Below, piece by piece: positions 14,129-21,506 of a stretch of 21,506 bases of DNA. The number at the start of each line of letters is the position of its first letter. Within the stretch, counting starts at the first letter, position 1. The position numbers and the translations under genes were made by a program. The stretch is from CALMFG01 sp963666035 (GTDB taxonomy: Bacteria > Bacillota > Clostridia > Christensenellales > CALMFG01): NCBI GenBank assembly GCA_963666035.2, contig CAXXJI010000018.1:1-21506 (forward strand), read 5' to 3'. The notes beneath the pieces are model-generated. The model did not search any database. It was not told the DNA's origin and saw nothing but the letters and a program-made list of their open reading frames with translations.

Positions 14129-15072
14129 TATTTCGGGTGTTGTTATCATATCATTCTTATGGGAGATTTCATAGAAGCTAAAGATGGCTTTTTATTATTT
14201 TAAACGCGTTAATACTGCATTCGAAAGATCATCTTCACCTATTCTCAATATGGTTCCAATTTTATCGTGCGGGGTAAGTATCTTTTAAAAATGGGTATCA
14301 ATTTTCGCATTGTTAATATGCACGTTTTCTGCTTTTATCGAGATTCGCTGGTTACGATTATTTTCAATGAATAAATAGTAATCAAGATAGCATGTTCCGC
14401 CTGAATATTTCTTATAGATAAAACGGATACCATTTTGGTCATATAAAACGTGGCCACTGTCATCAACCGTTTGAAAATATTTGCCCGTGTTGGCGGTGAT
14501 GATTTTCACGGGATCCAAGATGTAGTACATTTGAATCGCTTTCCAATCGTATGCGGTAAATCGGCATTTGATATTTGCTATATACTTGATCCCGCAGTCG
14601 CTCAGACATGGCCGCATCACGTCAATTTCGCACCGCTCACTGCTGCCCTCCAGCACTTCTTTTGTAAAGCAAGTACTAATCATATAGTCGTTGATCGAGA
14701 AATCATTGACCTGAAACATCAGGACTTTATCGGTTGAGTTCTTAACATTCAGCTGGAAAGATCAACGTAAATAGGTTCTTTGGTGTATGACAGTACCTCA
14801 ATGAAAATGCCATCTTCATCGACAAGGGTTTGCCGGCTGATTGATTCCTCGCGCGGCATACGGCCCGGCATTTCTCCTATTATGAGTATGCTTGGCGAGG
14901 GCGAGGGAGTCGATGCGGGTTTTGGGGTCATAGACATTATTTTGTCTGTTCCACCGCCGTAAAAGAACAGCACGATCAGGGCAGCCGTAATAAAAAGGAA
15001 CCTAAACAGACCGTTCGACAGGAAGCTTTTCTTTTCTGGTATGATTGCGACGTCATCATAGTTGGTATACAT
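14129..15072 (-). pseudogene. Broken paralogue of the single-TM surface protein
   Basis: The first 107 codons (ATG at 15072, MYTNYDDVAIIPEKKSFLSN) give the same cytosolic head, membrane span and linker as the gene at 13108-14085. That frame ends at a TGA at 14749. Homology resumes one frame over as LNVKNSTDKVLMFQVNDFSI and matches LYVKNDSDKDIVLSVSEFSI of the intact gene. A one-base loss near 14752 explains this. The second frame meets a TAA at 14285 where the paralogue has Glu. It then continues with paralogue-like codons to two more TAA codons at 14192-14197, followed by AIFSFYEISHKNDMITTPEI, which matches the paralogue C-terminus. One frameshift and three stops in coding-like DNA mean the gene is dead. 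Confidence 0.8.
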
Positions 15073-15103
15073 GCGTTACCTATTTTTCGAGAACAGCTCT
15101 TTC

Positions 15104-16048
15104 TTAAGCGCAGTGAGGACGATTCTTCCGATTGATTATTAGCCTTACAATAAAAAATATGGCAGATATGGAGGCGATAAGAACTGTAAAAATGATTGAA
15201 TTGGCTGATATCACCGATAACAGTGTGCTGACCAATTCAAAACAAATGGCTATGATAATCGAAGAGAAAACAGCAGGAACAACACGTTTGTAAAGAAGGC
15301 TGGAAATAATCACAGAAACAGAAAACACCATGAGTAATAGCATTTTATTGCTATATAGAGTATTAAAGTAAAGTGGCGTATAGCGCATGAGGACTAAATA
15401 TCCAATTCCATTCAGTGTAGCAAATAAGCTGCTGATTGCATAAATCAGAATAGTACTGTTTTGATGGCCTGGTGAATCGCTTCTCCAAATACGCTTCATA
15501 AACGCGAGCACGGAAGACAGAGCCAGAGAGGCGAACCCGATACTAAGCCAAATGGGCTTAAAAGAGAAATAAGTTTCATCAAAAGGTTTTTGATTGTAAT
15601 TATTAAGAATGAAAATTCCTATTAGTAAAAGGATGACAGCAAGCCCTATGATGATATATATGGAAGGCAGCTTTATCTTGGAAAGCAATATCCCATTTAC
15701 GCAGCCAATCGCAGTACAGAGAAGAATAGAGACAATGATTCCAACAGCGGGTGAAGAAAAAGCCTGAATTACACTTTGGGAGAAGATAAACGTTGAGAAA
15801 TATGTTAGGTCGGGTATTTTCTTGTTTGACGTAAGAGCTATTGCCAAGACTGTAGGCAATAAAAAGATGATTTGTATGAAAGCGAGTTCGAATACATCAT
15901 CGAGATAGCGAAAGGGGACGAGTGAGATAAAGAGCTGAAGTGTGAAAAATATAATCAGCAATACAAGTGCGGGTGTAATAAAATCTCTTATTTTGAGTTC
16001 CGCTGGGCTGGTACTCGATTCTTGATTCAGCAAGGGGACTTTATCCAT
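15104..16048 (-). CDS. Divergent RbsC-like (BPD_transp_2) membrane protein
   Basis: A 314-residue protein with 8-10 hydrophobic spans and a strong GGAGG site 8 bases before the ATG. Residues about 80-135 resemble the core of ribose-type ABC permeases: a PDLTYFSTFIFSQ stretch where the family has IDLSVGS, then GCVNGILLSKIKLPSIYII where the family has G.lNG.lva.l.ipsfI. ILIYAISSLFATLNGIGYLV matches the later YxxSGxxAxxAGxxL span. The Gly-Gly loop that normally follows is lost. No ATPase or binding protein lies nearby. It may be a decayed or repurposed permease acting in the membrane with the neighbouring anchored proteins. The family link is by motif only. Confidence 0.6.
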   Translation of the reverse strand: MDKVPLLNQESSTSPAELKIRDFITPALVLLIIFFTLQLFISLVPFRYLDDVFELAFIQIIFLLPTVLAIALTSNKKIPDLTYFSTFIFSQSVIQAFSSPAVGIIVSILLCTAIGCVNGILLSKIKLPSIYIIIGLAVILLLIGIFILNNYNQKPFDETYFSFKPIWLSIGFASLALSSVLAFMKRIWRSDSPGHQNSTILIYAISSLFATLNGIGYLVLMRYTPLYFNTLYSNKMLLLMVFSVSVIISSLLYKRVVPAVFSSIIIAICFELVSTLLSVISANSIIFTVLIASISAIFFIVRLIINRKNRPHCA

Positions 16049-16079
16049 GAGGATACCTCCAAAAATATGTTTCTAGGAA

Positions 16080-16088
16080 ATTATATCA
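16080..16088 (-). promoter_or_regulatory. Extended -10 promoter upstream of the RbsC-like gene
   Basis: The - strand reads TGATATAAT, a perfect extended -10 (TGnTATAAT), 31 bases before the ATG at 16048. No good -35 is present, as is usual for extended -10 promoters. It would drive the RbsC-like gene and possibly the downstream paralogue remnants. Confidence 0.5.
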
Positions 16089-16106
16089 TATATTAGATTT
16101 ATATGA

Positions 16107-17354
16107 CTACCCTCTAAAAAACGACAGAGGATGCACATCATGCAGTGCATTGTCGTGCTGTTCTTTGGGGGAACTCTCATCCATAAAGGTGGCGCGCACC
16201 ACCGTGTTTTTGCCGAACTTGTTGTTGATTTTGTCCTTGGCAAACTCAAGATTCTGTTTTTTTCGAATATCTTCGCGCTCAAAAAAACAGACCTGCGCTG
16301 TGTGATAGATGGGCATAAACTCGGAGGCGCGTATGCCGATAGAGCGGATGGGACGGCCCGCAATCTGCCAGTGCTGGCGGTACAGCGCCATGCTGATTTC
16401 AGCAATCTCGTCCGACACAAAGGTCGGGGCTTCCAGCGTCTTTTGGCGGCTGATGTATTTTAGGGTATTGTCACGCAGATAAATGGTGATGCATCCCGCA
16501 CAGACTTCCTTTTCGCGCATCCTGACACTGACCATCTCGGCCAGCATCAAAAAGGCGATTTTCACATCATCGTCACATACCAAATCGCGCACAGTGGTCA
16601 TCGAGTTGCCGATGCCCTTAAACCCAAACGCGTGATCCACCGTCTTTACCGCAGAATCGTCCACCCCGTTGGCGAAATCCTTCAGCATCAGGCCGTTTTT
16701 TCCCAAAAGATGCTTTAGAACTTCGGGGGAGGTGGTGGCCAGATCACCGATGGTGGTGATGGCAATTCGGTTCAGCTTTTTGGTGGTGGCGTAGCCCACG
16801 CAAAGCAGTTCATTCACGGGCAGCGGCCAGACAATGCTTTTGTAGTTTTCTTTGGTAATCGTAGTGACCGCATCCGGTTTTTTGTAGTCGCTCCCGAGCT
16901 TGGCAAACACTTTTGAAAAAGAAACGCCGATAGAGACGGTGAGGCCGGTCTCTTTTTTGACGGCCTCGCGGATAGCATGGGCGGTCTGGGTGCCATGTGC
17001 CATGCCTTTGCCGTGCTCGGAGATATCCAGCCAGGCCTCATCGATGCCGAAGGGTTCAATATTGCCGGTGAAGCGGTAATAGATTGCCTTAACCTGCTCG
17101 GAGTACTTCACATACAGCGGATAATCGGGCTTTAAGATGATAAGGTCAGGGCATTTTTGCATCGCCTTCCAGATGGGTTCGGCAGTTTTAACGCCCTTGA
17201 TCTTGGCGGGCATATTTTTGGCCAAAATAATACCGTGCCGCTTTTCGGGGTCACCCGCCACGGCGACCGGCCCCTCTTTCAGCTCTGGGCGCTGGATAAG
17301 CGAAGCGGTGGCAAAAAAATTATTCAAATCGCAGTGTAAAATCAGTTTTTCCAT
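16107..17354 (-). CDS. dinB: DNA polymerase IV (Y-family translesion polymerase)
   Basis: A 415-residue protein. The ATG at 17354 gives MEKLILHCDLNNFFATASLI, the canonical N-terminus; the frame stays open for 44 more codons upstream, but these have no family character. D9 in HCDLNNFF is the first catalytic acid and the paired Phe the steric gate. D105 and E106 in GIDEAWLDIS complete the metal site. VSIGVSFSKVFAKLGSDYKKP and the helix-hairpin-helix VGYATTKKLNRIAITTIGDL follow, then the little-finger domain. The C-terminal HPLSFFRG may be the beta-clamp-binding end. It copies damaged DNA with low fidelity. No Shine-Dalgarno precedes the ATG. A LexA box lies in its promoter. Confidence 0.93.
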   Translation of the reverse strand: MEKLILHCDLNNFFATASLIQRPELKEGPVAVAGDPEKRHGIILAKNMPAKIKGVKTAEPIWKAMQKCPDLIILKPDYPLYVKYSEQVKAIYYRFTGNIEPFGIDEAWLDISEHGKGMAHGTQTAHAIREAVKKETGLTVSIGVSFSKVFAKLGSDYKKPDAVTTITKENYKSIVWPLPVNELLCVGYATTKKLNRIAITTIGDLATTSPEVLKHLLGKNGLMLKDFANGVDDSAVKTVDHAFGFKGIGNSMTTVRDLVCDDDVKIAFLMLAEMVSVRMREKEVCAGCITIYLRDNTLKYISRQKTLEAPTFVSDEIAEISMALYRQHWQIAGRPIRSIGIRASEFMPIYHTAQVCFFEREDIRKKQNLEFAKDKINNKFGKNTVVRATFMDESSPKEQHDNALHDVHPLSFFRG

Positions 17355-17413
17355 TGGGGAGGTAAAACGCTCACTTAAAAAATATTTCCCGTATTTCGCC
17401 GTAAAAAAAGAAT

Positions 17414-17455
17414 AAAAGCGAAATAACTTTAAGGGGGGATAGTTAGTTCGCTTTT
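17414..17455 (-). terminator. Terminator-like hairpin in the dinB leader
   Basis: Arms at 17414-17428 and 17441-17455 pair over 15 bp with one mismatch around a 12-base loop containing a run of six C on the - strand. On the - strand the hairpin is followed by TTTTATTCTTTTTTT, counting the end of the stem. It lies between the dinB promoter and the dinB ATG, so it could act as an attenuator. The stem is AT-rich at its ends and may be a weak terminator. Confidence 0.5.
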
Positions 17456-17532
17456 CTAAAATAAAGATTTGTTTTCTAGACGGCAAACTGACGAATGAAA
17501 GCCGTTAAAAGAATGATTGTTCGTATGAACTT

Positions 17533-17561
17533 ATTATAAACAAGAACAAACGTTTTGTAAA
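17533..17561 (-). promoter_or_regulatory. dinB promoter
   Basis: On the - strand a -35 TTTACA (17556-17561) and a consensus -10 TATAAT (17533-17538) are separated by 17 bases. The predicted transcript starts near 17526, giving a leader of about 170 bases before the dinB ATG. Confidence 0.75.
17544..17555. promoter_or_regulatory. LexA operator (SOS box) in the dinB promoter
   Basis: GAACAAACGTTT matches the Gram-positive Cheo box core GAAC-RNRY-GTTY at every core position. It lies wholly inside the 17-base spacer of the dinB promoter, so bound LexA would block RNA polymerase. This is the expected control of a translesion polymerase. Confidence 0.7.
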
Positions 17562-17599
17562 GAGTTTTTTCAAAAAAAATTAAAAAAATTTGTTCGGGG

Positions 17600-17628
17600 T
17601 GTTAAGGGAACATGCCTTATAGTATAAT
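17600..17628 (+). promoter_or_regulatory. Probable galU promoter
   Basis: A consensus -10 TATAAT (17623-17628) lies 60 bases before the galU ATG. The hexamer 17 bases upstream (TGTTAA) is a poor -35. The promoter is placed mainly by the -10 and by position. Confidence 0.45.
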
Positions 17629-17687
17629 GATACAAGTGAAAGAAGGTAATCCAATTTTAGGAAGATATAAAAGGGGTATTTGAGATT

Positions 17688-18584
17688 ATGAAAAAAATAA
17701 GGAAAGCGATTATACCGGCGGCGGGCTTGGGAACGCGATTTTTGCCGGCCACCAAGGCACAGCCGAAAGAGATGCTGCCCATCGTGGATAAACCGACCAT
17801 TCAGTATATCATTGAGGAAGCGATCGCATCAGGGATTGAGACCATTCTTATCATCACCGGACGCGGCAAGCGCGCGATTGAGGATCATTTTGATCGTTCC
17901 TTCGAGCTGGAAAATGAGCTTTTAAAAGAAGGCAAAGCTGATCTTTTTAAAATTGTCGATGAGATTGCGCATCTGGTAGAGCTTTACTATGTGCGCCAAA
18001 AAAGCCCGAAAGGGCTGGGGCATGCCATCCACTGCGGTAAGGATTTCATTGGCGACGAACCCTTCGCCGTACTTTTGGGGGATGATGTGGTGGTGAACAA
18101 AGAAAACCCTGCACTAAAGCAACTGATTGACGTCTATAACGAAACTGGGAAATCCGTGCTGGGTGTACAGCGAGTAGCCGAGCAAGCGATATCCAGCTAC
18201 GGCATCGTCGACCCGCTGGAGACCAAAGGCAGTGTCAGCCGCGTTAAGGCTTTGATTGAAAAACCAAAGCCCGAGGATGCACCGTCCAACATCGCCATTT
18301 TAGGACGCTATATCATCACGCCGCGTATCTTTGAGATATTGGAAGAAACCAAGCCGGGTGTGGGAGGAGAGATTCAGATTACCGATGCGCTGAATATGCT
18401 GGCGGCCGAAGAAGCGATGTACGCCTGCGAGTTTACCGGCAAACGGTATGATGTCGGCTCGAAGATTGGGTTTTTAAAAGCCACGGTGGAGTTTGCGCTG
18501 GACCGGGATGATTTAAAAGATGAATTCGTAGCATATTTAAAGGAAATAGTCAAAGAAAAGGACATTTGTGATGAGCATCATTAA
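17688..18584 (+). CDS. galU: UTP-glucose-1-phosphate uridylyltransferase
   Basis: A 298-residue protein, the normal length of bacterial GalU. It opens with KAIIPAAGLGTRFLPATKAQ, the nucleotide-binding GxGTRxLPxTK loop, continued by PKEMLPIVDKP. Further family motifs are ILIITGRGKRAIEDHFD, LGHAIHC, FAVLLGDDVV, SYGIVDP, ALIEKPKPEDAPSN and KRYDVGSKIGFLKA. It makes UDP-glucose from UTP and glucose-1-phosphate in the cytosol, for glycolipids, capsule or wall polymers. AAGGGG lies about 13 bases before the ATG. Its 3' end overlaps ahcY by 14 bases, so the two should share a transcript and may be translationally coupled. Confidence 0.95.
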   Translation: MKKIRKAIIPAAGLGTRFLPATKAQPKEMLPIVDKPTIQYIIEEAIASGIETILIITGRGKRAIEDHFDRSFELENELLKEGKADLFKIVDEIAHLVELYYVRQKSPKGLGHAIHCGKDFIGDEPFAVLLGDDVVVNKENPALKQLIDVYNETGKSVLGVQRVAEQAISSYGIVDPLETKGSVSRVKALIEKPKPEDAPSNIAILGRYIITPRIFEILEETKPGVGGEIQITDALNMLAAEEAMYACEFTGKRYDVGSKIGFLKATVEFALDRDDLKDEFVAYLKEIVKEKDICDEHH

Positions 18585-19755
18585 GGATATTGCCCTTGCA
18601 CCCGAGGGCGAAAAGAAGATTTCATGGGTGATTAAACACATGCCGGTGCTGAAAGGTATAGAGGAAGAGTTCGTTAAAACGAAGCCCTTTGAAGGCATCA
18701 AAATTGCGATGGCGATTCATCTGGAAGCCAAGACGGCTTATTTGGCACAGGTACTGGCGGCAGGCGGCGCCATCATGACCGTGGCGGGCAGCAATCCGCT
18801 TTCCACGCAGGATGATGTGGCGGCGGCACTGGCCAAAAGCGGTATTGAGGTGTTTGCCACGCATGCGTGTTCGCCGGAAGAGTACGACGCCTATATCGCC
18901 GAAGTTATCAAGGGCGATATCGACCTGGTGCTGGACGACGGCGGTGATTTGACCGCTGAGATTCATCAGGATTTAAAAAAAGCCGAGCGTGTGCTGGGGG
19001 GTGCCGAAGAAACCACAACCGGCATCATTCGTTTAAAGGCACGAGCCAAAGCGGGTAAGCTTTTGTATCCTATGCTGAGCGTCAACGATGCGGACTGTAA
19101 GTCGCTGTTTGACAATCGCTATGGCACCGGGCAGTCGGCCTGGGACGGTGTGATGCGCTCTACCAATCTGGTTATCGCGGGCAAATGCGTGGTGGTCGGC
19201 GGGTACGGCTGGTGTTCCAAAGGGATTGCCGCCAAGGCCAAGGGATTGGGAGCGCGTGTGATTGTGACCGAGGTAGACGCTATCAAGGCGATGGAAGCCG
19301 TGATGGACGGCTTTGATGTGATGCCGATGGATGAAGCCGCGCCGCAGGGTGATATCTTTATTACGGCCACGGGGTGTACCGATGTGGTGACCACCCAGCA
19401 TTTTAAGATGATGAAGGACGGCGCGATTCTGGCCAATGCGGGGCATTTTGACGTGGAAGTCAATGTCGCCAAGCTGGAAAAACTTTCGGTCGGTAAAAAA
19501 GAGATGCGCCACAACATCATGGGATATATTCAGGAAGACGGCAGGGTGTTGAACCTGATCGCCGAAGGCCGTCTGGTCAATCTGGCGGCGGCGGACGGAC
19601 ATCCGGCCGAGATTATGGATTTGTCTTTTGCACTTCAGGCACTCAGCCTGAAATATGTGCTGGAGCATTACAAGGAGCTGCCGAATGATGTGGTGCCTGT
19701 GCCGCGCGAGATTGATTATGATGTGGCGGTCAGAAAAACTAAAAGGAATGAATAA
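18571..19755 (+). CDS. ahcY: Adenosylhomocysteinase, short form, with frameshifted C-terminus
   Basis: The start is the ATG at 18571, with AAGG about 9 bases upstream. The 394-residue product splits S-adenosylhomocysteine into homocysteine and adenosine in the methyl cycle. Family landmarks are VAGSNPLSTQDDVAAAL, DDGGDLTAEIH, EETTTGIIRL (E147), VNDADCKSLFDNRYGTGQSA (K177, D181), the NAD loop VVGGYGWCSKG (about 208-218) and ILANAGHFDVEV. The protein ends with VRKTKRNE. Removing one A from the A5 run at 19734-19738 would instead give an end containing IDTLTKEQIDYLNS, closing at 19802-19804. That tail is typical of short-form enzymes (LTxEQxxYL). The gene is therefore probably 18571-19804 with a one-base insertion, either real or a sequencing error. 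Confidence 0.9.
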   Translation: MSIIKDIALAPEGEKKISWVIKHMPVLKGIEEEFVKTKPFEGIKIAMAIHLEAKTAYLAQVLAAGGAIMTVAGSNPLSTQDDVAAALAKSGIEVFATHACSPEEYDAYIAEVIKGDIDLVLDDGGDLTAEIHQDLKKAERVLGGAEETTTGIIRLKARAKAGKLLYPMLSVNDADCKSLFDNRYGTGQSAWDGVMRSTNLVIAGKCVVVGGYGWCSKGIAAKAKGLGARVIVTEVDAIKAMEAVMDGFDVMPMDEAAPQGDIFITATGCTDVVTTQHFKMMKDGAILANAGHFDVEVNVAKLEKLSVGKKEMRHNIMGYIQEDGRVLNLIAEGRLVNLAAADGHPAEIMDLSFALQALSLKYVLEHYKELPNDVVPVPREIDYDVAVRKTKRNE

Positions 19756-19811
19756 AAGAATTGATACCTTAACAAAGGAACAGATTGATTACCTGAATTC
19801 TTAAAAGGAAA

Positions 19812-21104
19812 ATGATGACGATACGGATTGAAAACGCCTATATCCTGACCATGAATGACCGTGACGAGATCATTGAAAGCGGCTGTGTTTTGATTCAGGA
19901 TGATAAGATACTATTTACAGGTCAGTCGGCGGACGCGCCCCAAACCAAGGTGGATCGGACGATAGACGCGCATGGCAATATCATCATGCCGGGCTTTGTC
20001 AACGCGCACACGCATTTGCCCATGACGATTTTTAAGGGCTATGGCGAAGGGTTGCCGCTGGACCGTTGGCTGAACGAAAAAATTTGGCCGGCAGAGGATA
20101 GGCTGACGCCCGAAATCATGTTTTGGTCGTCCATGCTCGGTTTAATTGAGATGGTAAAAAGCGGCACGACCGCTTTTTCTGGATATGTATATGGGCTATG
20201 ACGGCTTTGCTGAGGCCGTGAAAGCCAGTCGGATGCGCGCGACGTTTACACGCGCCATCGTCGATTTTGGGGATGGATGCGGCGACAGGCTGGAGGATTC
20301 TGAAGCTCTTTACCGCAAATATCACGGTGCGGGGAATTTAAGCGTAATGATGAGCCTGCACGGCGAGTATACCTGCACTGAGAATACGGCAAGAAAATTG
20401 GTGGATATGGCCAGAGAGCTAAAGACAGGCATTCATCGTGCATGTTTCCGAAACGAGAGCCGAGCACGAAGGGGCTATCGCGCGGCACGGTTTGACGCCG
20501 ATGGAATTTTTGGACAAAATCGGCGCGACGGATGTGCCGCTGGCGGCGGCCGCATTGTGTGCATGTTTCAAAAAGTGATATGATGCTGATGGCTGAAAAA
20601 GGCGTTTCGGTGCTGAGCTGTCCGCAGAGCAACCTGAAACTCGGCAGCGGCATTGCGCCGGTGGCCGAGATGATGGCCGCAGGCGTCAATGTCGCCGTGG
20701 GTACAGACGGTTCTTCTTCCAACAATAATCTTGACATGATCGAAGAAACCATGCTGATCGGGCTGCTCCAGCGGGGCATCACGCAAAATGCCGGAGCGGT
20801 CAGCGACATGCAGGCACTTAAAATGGCGACATGCGGCGGTGCAAAAGCGCTGGGCAAAGCCAGCAAGATCGGGCAGATTAATGCTGGTTTTTTGGCGGAT
20901 ATCATCATGATTGACACATCGGGTATCGCTTTTACGCCCGCGAATGACTGGGTGTCCTGCATCTTGAATTCCGGCAGCGGACGGGATGTGGCGATGACCA
21001 TGATCGGCGGGGAGATTGTATATGAAAACGGCAAAGTGACCTTTGCCGACGAGACCGAAACGAAAGAGAGAGTAGAGAAATTTGCGAGAGAAATCTGTTT
21101 ATAA
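19812..21104 (+). pseudogene. mtaD: Methylthioadenosine/S-adenosylhomocysteine deaminase with three frameshifts
   Basis: The corrected product is about 428 residues and belongs to the MTA/SAH deaminase group of amidohydrolases. It would deaminate S-adenosylhomocysteine or methylthioadenosine to the inosyl form. All metal-site elements exist but in different frames: NAHTHLPMTIFKGYGEGLPL, then VHVSETRAEHEG, HCVHVSKSDM and AVGTDGSSSNNNLDMIEE. One extra base at each of about 20181, 20437 and 20552 moves the frame from 0 to +1, to +2 and back to 0. No single reading frame holds the complete active site. AAGGA lies before the ATGATG; the second ATG (19815) is better spaced. It follows ahcY closely. 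If the insertions are not sequencing errors the gene is dead. Confidence 0.85.
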
Positions 21105-21111
21105 AAACAAA

Positions 21112-21506
21112 ATGACGCGCTTTTTTTTAAGCCTACTGATAGTGATGCTGATACTGGCGGCATCGGCCTGTGATAAACGCGGGGCAGACTTTACTACCGG
21201 TGTGGAACAGATCAGCGGAGGCACTGAGACCGAGACACAAGCAGCCAGCGTCAATGATATTGATATCAACTATTTTAATGAGCAGAGCGAGATTGCCCTG
21301 CATTTTGTCTACAGCGGCTATGAGGAGACACAAGACGAATCGGGCGTCGTGATGCTGCCCAAATATGATGTTTTCCTTATGGACGAACCCTATCGGCTGG
21401 TTATCAGCCTGACCGGCGTGGATACGGTCAGCTATGTAGAGAAAAGCACGTGGGGTCTCGGTGAACATATTGCCGGATTATTCCGCGCTCGGGTGAAGGA
21501 CAGCGA
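21112..21506 (+). CDS. Lipoprotein, N-terminal part (3' truncated by window)
   Basis: An open frame from the ATG at 21112 runs off the right edge (131 complete codons). It begins MTRFFLSLLIVMLILAASAC: a short basic head, a hydrophobic stretch and an ASA-C lipobox, so the mature protein should be lipid-anchored at a cysteine near residue 20. A polar linker rich in Thr, Gln and Glu follows, then a beta-rich region with MLPKYDVFLMDEPYRLVISL and VSYVEKSTWG. The latter loosely resembles an AMIN-like domain. No Shine-Dalgarno precedes this ATG. A TTG at 21082 in the same frame would add a more basic head and is an alternative start. Function cannot be given from the part visible. Confidence 0.65.
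   Translation, partial: MTRFFLSLLIVMLILAASACDKRGADFTTGVEQISGGTETETQAASVNDIDINYFNEQSEIALHFVYSGYEETQDESGVVMLPKYDVFLMDEPYRLVISLTGVDTVSYVEKSTWGLGEHIAGLFRARVKDS

Noticed and set aside
17414..17455. Riboswitch in the dinB leader
   Set aside because: Only one simple hairpin with a C-rich loop is visible and I recognise none of the conserved cores of known riboswitch classes; an attenuator-like hairpin is the simpler reading.
17354..17486. A 44-residue N-terminal extension of DinB starting at a TTG
   Set aside because: The family starts at the MEKLILHCDLNNF segment; the extension would be read from the terminator-like hairpin region and has no conserved features.
19033..19668. - strand open frame of 211 codons opposite ahcY
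   Set aside because: Shadow of the well-conserved ahcY reading frame; its His/Arg-rich translation is typical of an antisense artefact.
20246..21163. Long - strand open frame (305 codons) opposite the deaminase gene
   Set aside because: It is antisense to clear amidohydrolase codons, has no ribosome site and its translation has no family character; GC-rich codon bias in the real gene keeps the opposite frame open.
1..21506. CRISPR array or transposon
   Set aside because: No regularly spaced repeats, transposase-like protein or paired terminal inverted repeats were found; the only direct repeat is the two-copy terminator.

Overview
The window looks like a piece of chromosome from a low-to-moderate G+C Firmicute, most likely a Clostridia member. 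It holds the right-hand end of an integrated siphophage, its right attachment site, and about 11 kb of flanking host DNA. The Firmicutes assignment rests on strong GGAGG-type ribosome sites, the phage module order, a Cheo-type LexA box (GAAC-N4-GTTY) in front of dinB, and a short-form adenosylhomocysteinase. I cannot name a species.

Region 1 (1-10143, all + strand) is the late operon of the prophage in classic siphovirus order. It runs: C-terminus of an HK97-type major capsid protein, a small capsid-adjacent protein, head-tail connector, head closure protein, HK97 gp10-like protein, tail terminator, major tail protein, tail assembly chaperone, tape measure, tail hub, two small tail-tip genes, a lectin-like tail fibre, then lysis. 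The chaperone carries an A AAA AAC -1 slippery site that joins two overlapping frames. The lysis block has an M15 peptidase, a one-TM protein, a glucosaminidase and a holin. Most genes overlap by ATGA or TAATG, so they are probably translationally coupled. An intrinsic terminator sits just before the tape measure and another ends the operon.

Region 2 (10144-11175) is the phage-host junction. A 48-bp 3' fragment of tRNA-Asn (anticodon GTT) is the attR site; the complete tRNA should lie beyond the left end of the prophage. It is followed by the tRNA terminator, a small orphan gene of unknown function, and a second, nearly identical terminator. The two terminators form a 34-bp direct repeat that brackets the orphan gene.

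Region 3 (11176-16048, - strand) is a host island of membrane-anchored proteins: a CARDB-like surface protein with its own promoter, two single-TM proteins, a multiply broken paralogue of one of them, and a divergent orphan RbsC-like membrane protein. Region 4 is dinB (- strand), whose promoter spacer contains a LexA box and whose long leader has a terminator-like hairpin. Region 5 (+ strand) is galU, ahcY and a methylthioadenosine/S-adenosylhomocysteine deaminase gene, followed by the start of a lipoprotein gene. The two S-adenosylhomocysteine-consuming genes both carry single-base insertions: one near the 3' end of ahcY and three in the deaminase. I found no CRISPR array, transposase or integrase in the window.

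The points most worth checking are the duplicated-terminator cassette with its orphan gene, the dinB leader, and whether the frameshifts in ahcY and the deaminase are real.
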